Both the position numbers and the translations under genes were made by a program. The notes below the pieces were generated by a model that did no database searches, was not told where the DNA came from, and was given only the letters and a program-made list of their open reading frames with translations. 8,621 nucleotides of DNA, from NCBI GenBank assembly GCA_028874675.1, contig JAPPJA010000362.1, positions 8,258 through 16,878 of the forward strand, given 5' to 3'. Source of the stretch: Chloroflexota bacterium (GTDB taxonomy: Bacteria > Chloroflexota > Dehalococcoidia > Lucifugimonadales > UBA3495). Below are positions 5,206 to 8,621 of this stretch, piece by piece. Within the stretch, counting starts at the first letter, position 1; each line of letters starts with the position of its first letter.

Positions 5206-6558
5206 CTAACTCATCTGGTAAGCTTCCATGCCGTGCTCGGAAGCGTCCACCCCTGCCAGCTCTTCCTCCTCGGTCAACCGGACTCCCATGCCAACCTTCA
5301 GGATGAAGAACATCAGGAAGCCGGTACCCAGGGCCCAGGCCAGTACCACCGCCATGCTGACCAGCTGGGGTACCAGCAGGTCGATGCTGCCACCAACCAG
5401 CCCGGTCGTTCCGTTGTTGCCGCTGGCGAATATGGCTACGGCCAGCAGACCCCAGAGGCCGCAAACGCCGTGCACTGATGCCGCTCCCACCGGGTCGTCG
5501 ATTTTGAGCACCTTTTCGATGGCTGACACCGAAATCATCATAATCGGGGCGGCCAGCGCACCAATGACCACGGCAGCCCAGGGGTCCACATAGGCCACCG
5601 GCGCGGTTATGCCCACCAGGCCCGCCAGCGCGCCGTTGCAAGACATGAGAATGTCGATCTTGCCCGATCTGATCAGCTGGATGTAAAGGGCGACTATAGC
5701 GCCGGTGGCTCCGGCCAGCAGCGTGTTAACGGCGTTGAGGCCAATGGAATCGCCCGTGTTTATGTTGAATCCGAACCAGCCGAAGAAAAGAATGAAGGTA
5801 CCTATGATCACATAGGGTACGTTGTGTCCAAAGAGTTGGTTGGCAGAACCGTCGGCGTTGAACTTGCCGGTCCGGGGACCAACCACAGCGGCGCCGGCCA
5901 GGGCAATGAAGCCGCCCACGGCGTGGACCACGCCCGACCCGGCATAGTCGGCCGCGCCCAGGGCTGCCAGCCAACCATCGCCGTTCCAGACCCAGTGGCC
6001 ATACAGGGGGTAGATTACCGCGCCAATCAGGAAGCTGTAGGCGAAGTAAGCCTGGGTCTTGGTGCGCTCGGCCACCGCGCCGGCCACGATGGTAGCCGCC
6101 GTGCCGGCAAACACCATCTGGAACATCCAGTCCACGTAAACCTGCCAGTCATCGCCGCCATTGAGCAGGAAGAAGTTGTCGGTTCCGGTGATGCCGGCGG
6201 CGGATGCCCCCATCATTATGGCGAAGCCGAAAGCCCAGAACGACAGGGAGGCAATGGCAAAGTCCATAAAGCTCTTGGTCATGTAGTTGACTGTGCTCTT
6301 GGACCGGATGAGGCCCGCCCCCAGGAAGGCGAAACCAGCCTGCATAAAGAAGACCAGGAAAGCCGCCACCATGGTGGTAAGGTTGCCAACATCGGTGGCC
6401 GCGGTGGCCGCTACTTCCTCTACGGTGGGGTCGTCCTGCGCAAACGCGATGTTCCAACCCATCATGATGGCCGAGGCAAGTAGCCCGGCCAGGACATAAG
6501 GCAGAAACCGGCGCAGGGTTAAAGGGTTTAAGCCGGGGTTCCAAATTCTGGTAAGCAT
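5206..6558 (-). CDS. amt: Ammonium transporter Amt with signal peptide
   Basis: This is an Amt/Mep/Rh-family channel of 450 residues. The frame is open 110 codons farther upstream, but the ATG at 6558 is preferred: it has AGGAGGAGAG just upstream (6577-6568, nine bases away) and is followed by a clear signal peptide. That signal has Arg16-Arg17, a hydrophobic core at 18-35 and a likely cut after AFA (38-40), before QDD. Mature Amt features follow: Phe150 in the gate region, HWVW (188-191), Asp204 and pore His212 in DYAGSGVVHA, FGWFGFN (259-265), and the second pore His363 in SVHGVCGLWG. The C-terminal tail GVRLTEEEE (425-433), with EHGMEAY near the end, is the GlnK-contact type. It is only loosely similar to the other Amt here, so this is not a recent duplicate. 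It is divergent from lysS; upstream lie GTTAAC and TGTAACAAT elements that suggest nitrogen control. No glnK gene is adjacent. Confidence 0.95.
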   Translation of the reverse strand: MLTRIWNPGLNPLTLRRFLPYVLAGLLASAIMMGWNIAFAQDDPTVEEVAATAATDVGNLTTMVAAFLVFFMQAGFAFLGAGLIRSKSTVNYMTKSFMDFAIASLSFWAFGFAIMMGASAAGITGTDNFFLLNGGDDWQVYVDWMFQMVFAGTAATIVAGAVAERTKTQAYFAYSFLIGAVIYPLYGHWVWNGDGWLAALGAADYAGSGVVHAVGGFIALAGAAVVGPRTGKFNADGSANQLFGHNVPYVIIGTFILFFGWFGFNINTGDSIGLNAVNTLLAGATGAIVALYIQLIRSGKIDILMSCNGALAGLVGITAPVAYVDPWAAVVIGALAAPIMMISVSAIEKVLKIDDPVGAASVHGVCGLWGLLAVAIFASGNNGTTGLVGGSIDLLVPQLVSMAVVLAWALGTGFLMFFILKVGMGVRLTEEEELAGVDASEHGMEAYQMS

Positions 6559-6876
6559 GGTGAGATACTCTCCTCCTGGCAATATGCTAGCCAGAATTGT
6601 ATTGCTCCTGTTTGTGCCGAATATTGCCCCGGTGTAACAATAGTTTTTCAGGATTGTTAACTTTTTCGTCAGAATTCGTAATTTTGGAATGCTTCTGTAA
6701 CAATTGAACTGGGCAACTGCCCTGGCGCGGAAATACTGGGTTCGAATTGCTCGCAGTAGAAATCGGGGACCGGCGGCGCTCGGGTCGGCTCTGCCGCTTT
6801 CCTGGCCGCTTCTACTTCCCGGCGCTGGCCGCCCGTTAAGCAAGGCTTCAATTCCAGCAATGCAGGTTGTAAACTG
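6559..6876. promoter_or_regulatory. Divergent promoter region between amt2 and lysS
   Basis: The amt2 side (6559-6710) is AT-richer than its neighbours. TGTAACAAT occurs at 6633-6641 and again at 6696-6704, exactly 63 bases apart. TAACAAT (6635-6641) forms a 7-base-pair dyad with ATTGTTA (6653-6659). The minus strand of 6666-6654 reads AAAAAGTTAACAA, a block also found upstream of small peptide copy 1. TACAAT on the minus strand (6601-6596) is a good -10 candidate for amt2, but its -35 is poor, which suits activator dependence. The lysS side (6711-6876) is GC-rich; no clear promoter, T-box motif or small gene is visible there. Confidence 0.5.
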
Positions 6877-8424
6877 TTGCACATGCAAGACCGAGAAGAC
6901 TCACTGGTTGGAAGCCGCATAGTAAAGCTGGACAGGCTGCGGGAGAAGGGCATAGACCCCTACCCGCCCCGTTACAGGCGGACCAGCGACACAGCCGCCG
7001 CCGTTGCCGAGTTTGAAGCATGGGAAAAGGCGGGAAGCCAGGACAAAGAAGCCAGTCCGGCTCCCGAACATGCCCTGGCCGGACGCATTGTTTCCATGAG
7101 GGTCATGGGACGGGCCGCGTTTCTGGACATCAGGGATGGTTCCGGCGCTGTGCAGGCCATGTTCCGGCAGAACGTGCTGGGGGATGGCTATGAGTTGCTG
7201 AAAGATCTGGACCTGGGTGACTTTATCGGTGTTGGTGGACAGATGCTGCGCACCCGCACCGGCGAAGTGACCATCGAAGCCCGGGATGTGACCGTCCTTG
7301 CCAAGGGAATGCGGCCGCTCCCTGAGAAGTACCACGGTTTACGCGATGTAGAGATCAGGTACCGGCAACGTTACCTGGACCTTATTGCCGACCCAGAGGT
7401 TATGGAGGCGTTTGCCCAGCGCAGCCGGGTCGTCAACAGCATCAGGCGCTACCTGGACGGTCGGGGTTTTCTGGAGGTGGATACCCCTATATTGGTGCCG
7501 GTGGCCGCCGGCGCCCATGCCCGCCCCTTCGACACCCACCACAATGCTCTCAACCAGCGCCTGTACCTTCGTATCGCCACCGAGCTTTACCTGAAACGGC
7601 TCATTGTGGGCGGTTTTGACCGCGTTTATGAAATCGGCCGGGTCTTTCGCAACGAGGGTATAGACCAGGACCACAACCCGGAGTTTACCCTCCTCGAAAG
7701 TTACGAAGCCTACGCCGATTACAACGATGTAATGACAATGGTGGAGGGCATGATTTCAACCGCTGCCCTGGATGCACGGGGTACCATGTCCATCCCCTAC
7801 GGCGAGGAAATCATTGATTTCACGCCGCCCTGGCCGCGGCTCCAGTTGAGGGACGAGCTGTATCGGCGCAGTGGCGTGGATATTGACGAATATCCTGATG
7901 ATGGGGCCCTGGTAAGGAAAATGGTCCAACTGGGAATTGACGTGGGCATCCGGGAAAGCCGGGGACGCCTGATAGACAAGCTGGTATCCACTTTTGTAGA
8001 ACCTAACCTGGTGCAACCCACGTTCCTGTTGGACTATCCTGAGGACATGTCGCCGCTGGCCAAGGCGAAGCCCGGGTCGCCAGGGTACGTGGAACGGTTT
8101 GAAGCCTTCGCGGCCGGCATGGAAATTGCCAACTCCTACACTGAACTGAATGACCCTGCCGTGCAGCGGGAACGATTTGAAGCCCAAGAGTCCATCCGCG
8201 AGAGATACCAGGACGAAGAGGTGGACCGCCTGGACGAGGATTTCCTGACTGCCCTGGAGTACGGCATGCCCCCCACCGGCGGTCTGGGCGTAGGCATTGA
8301 CCGCCTGGTGATGCTGCTTACCGGACAGGCAAGCATCCGGGATGTCTTGTTGTTTCCACAGATGCGTTCCCGGAGAGAAGATCCGGGGGAAGCGGAGTCT
8401 GGGGAAGCCGATGCTTTGCAGTGA
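6877..8424 (+). CDS. lysS: Lysyl-tRNA synthetase, class II
   Basis: This enzyme charges tRNA-Lys with lysine in the cytoplasm using ATP. The 515 residues match the family (about 490-520). The N-terminal OB-fold anticodon-binding domain is seen around 65-145 (GRIVSMRVMGRAAFLDIRDG). Class II motif 1 covers RRYLDGRGFLEVDTPIL (190-206), motif 2 covers FRNEGIDQDHNPEFTLLE (257-274), and motif 3 is GLGVGIDRLVML (469-480). Lysine-pocket segments are also present (ARPFDTHHNAL; YTELNDP). Motif 2 reads IDQDHNPEF where most bacteria have IxxRHNPEF, a modest variation. The start is uncertain: TTG at 6877 has AGG ten bases upstream, while ATG at 6883 has no site at a usual distance; the two differ by two residues. 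serS follows on the same strand after 83 bases, likely in the same transcript. Confidence 0.97.
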   Translation: MHMQDREDSLVGSRIVKLDRLREKGIDPYPPRYRRTSDTAAAVAEFEAWEKAGSQDKEASPAPEHALAGRIVSMRVMGRAAFLDIRDGSGAVQAMFRQNVLGDGYELLKDLDLGDFIGVGGQMLRTRTGEVTIEARDVTVLAKGMRPLPEKYHGLRDVEIRYRQRYLDLIADPEVMEAFAQRSRVVNSIRRYLDGRGFLEVDTPILVPVAAGAHARPFDTHHNALNQRLYLRIATELYLKRLIVGGFDRVYEIGRVFRNEGIDQDHNPEFTLLESYEAYADYNDVMTMVEGMISTAALDARGTMSIPYGEEIIDFTPPWPRLQLRDELYRRSGVDIDEYPDDGALVRKMVQLGIDVGIRESRGRLIDKLVSTFVEPNLVQPTFLLDYPEDMSPLAKAKPGSPGYVERFEAFAAGMEIANSYTELNDPAVQRERFEAQESIRERYQDEEVDRLDEDFLTALEYGMPPTGGLGVGIDRLVMLLTGQASIRDVLLFPQMRSRREDPGEAESGEADALQ

Positions 8425-8507
8425 GCGCCAATCCGGTCCCGGGCTGCCCAGGGGCATGCGCCTGCTGAACACTCCGTATCCAACCATTTCGAGCAAAGAT
8501 TGAAGGT

Positions 8508-8621
8508 ATGCTTTCCATCGAACAAATAAGGCGTGACCCAGAATCGGTACGGCAGGCCCTGGCTTCCCGGGGAGAAGACGACCCGCTGGAAGAGTTGCTG
8601 GACCTTGATGCCCGGAGACGC
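8508..8621 (+). CDS. serS: Seryl-tRNA synthetase, N-terminal part (runs off the window)
   Basis: The ATG at 8508 opens a frame of 38 codons to the window edge. The start MLSIEQIRRDPESVRQALAS, followed by an acidic linker and LLDLDARRR, is the usual opening of bacterial SerRS (MLDIKLIRxNPExVRxxLxxRG..., then LLxLDxxRR), leading into the tRNA-binding coiled coil. The catalytic domain lies outside the window. GAAGG sits only one base before the ATG, a tight and weak ribosome binding site. The gene is 83 bases after lysS on the same strand; the gap shows no strong terminator. Confidence 0.9.
   Translation, partial: MLSIEQIRRDPESVRQALASRGEDDPLEELLDLDARRR

Noticed and set aside
6711..6876. T-box or other riboswitch in the lysS leader
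   Set aside because: No T-box core sequence, specifier-like stem or terminator hairpin could be found.
6559..6888. N-terminal extension of the signal-peptide Amt (open frame to 6888, 560 codons)
   Set aside because: The added 110 residues have no Amt similarity, overlap the lysS start and the control sites, and the ATG at 6558 has a strong ribosome binding site followed by a signal peptide.

Overview
This window looks like a bacterial chromosome of moderately high GC content. The mix of a GlnA2-like type I glutamine synthetase, a type II glutamine synthetase, two Amt transporters and an adjacent lysS-serS pair fits Chloroflexota, possibly Dehalococcoidia or SAR202-like. That placement is an inference from memory of protein families, not a search result.

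Layout. At the left edge is the last 33 codons of a plus-strand gene, probably a Gfo/Idh/MocA oxidoreductase, followed by a terminator-like hairpin and about 400 bases without a convincing gene. From 574 to 6558 everything is on the minus strand and concerns ammonium. In transcription order it runs amt2 (Amt with a signal peptide), a 27-residue membrane peptide gene (4912-4995), a second homologous 27-residue peptide gene (4638-4721), amt1, glnII (GSII) and glnA (GSI). A strong hairpin at 2071-2098 ends the amt1-glnII unit, so glnA has its own upstream region. To the right, lysS is divergent from amt2 across a 318-base AT-richer intergenic region, and the start of serS follows lysS at the window edge.

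How the genes work together. The two Amt channels bring in ammonium, and two unrelated glutamine synthetase families fix it into glutamine. Both Amt proteins keep the twin histidines and the C-terminal tail that in other bacteria meets the PII protein GlnK, yet no glnK/glnB gene lies in this window.

The most novel feature is the pair of tiny paralogous genes between the two amt genes. Each encodes 27 residues with one predicted membrane helix and a Lys-Lys end. They match at 20 of 27 residues; 7 of the identical residues use different synonymous codons, and all 7 replacements are conservative. Both have good ribosome binding sites at the same spacing. Their upstream regions align without gaps over 53 bases (37 identical), at nearly the same distance from the start codon. 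One element of that alignment, centred on GTTAAC next to an A-tract, also occurs upstream of amt2. I read this as a nitrogen-responsive regulon that includes an apparently undescribed family of small membrane proteins, possibly Amt accessory subunits.
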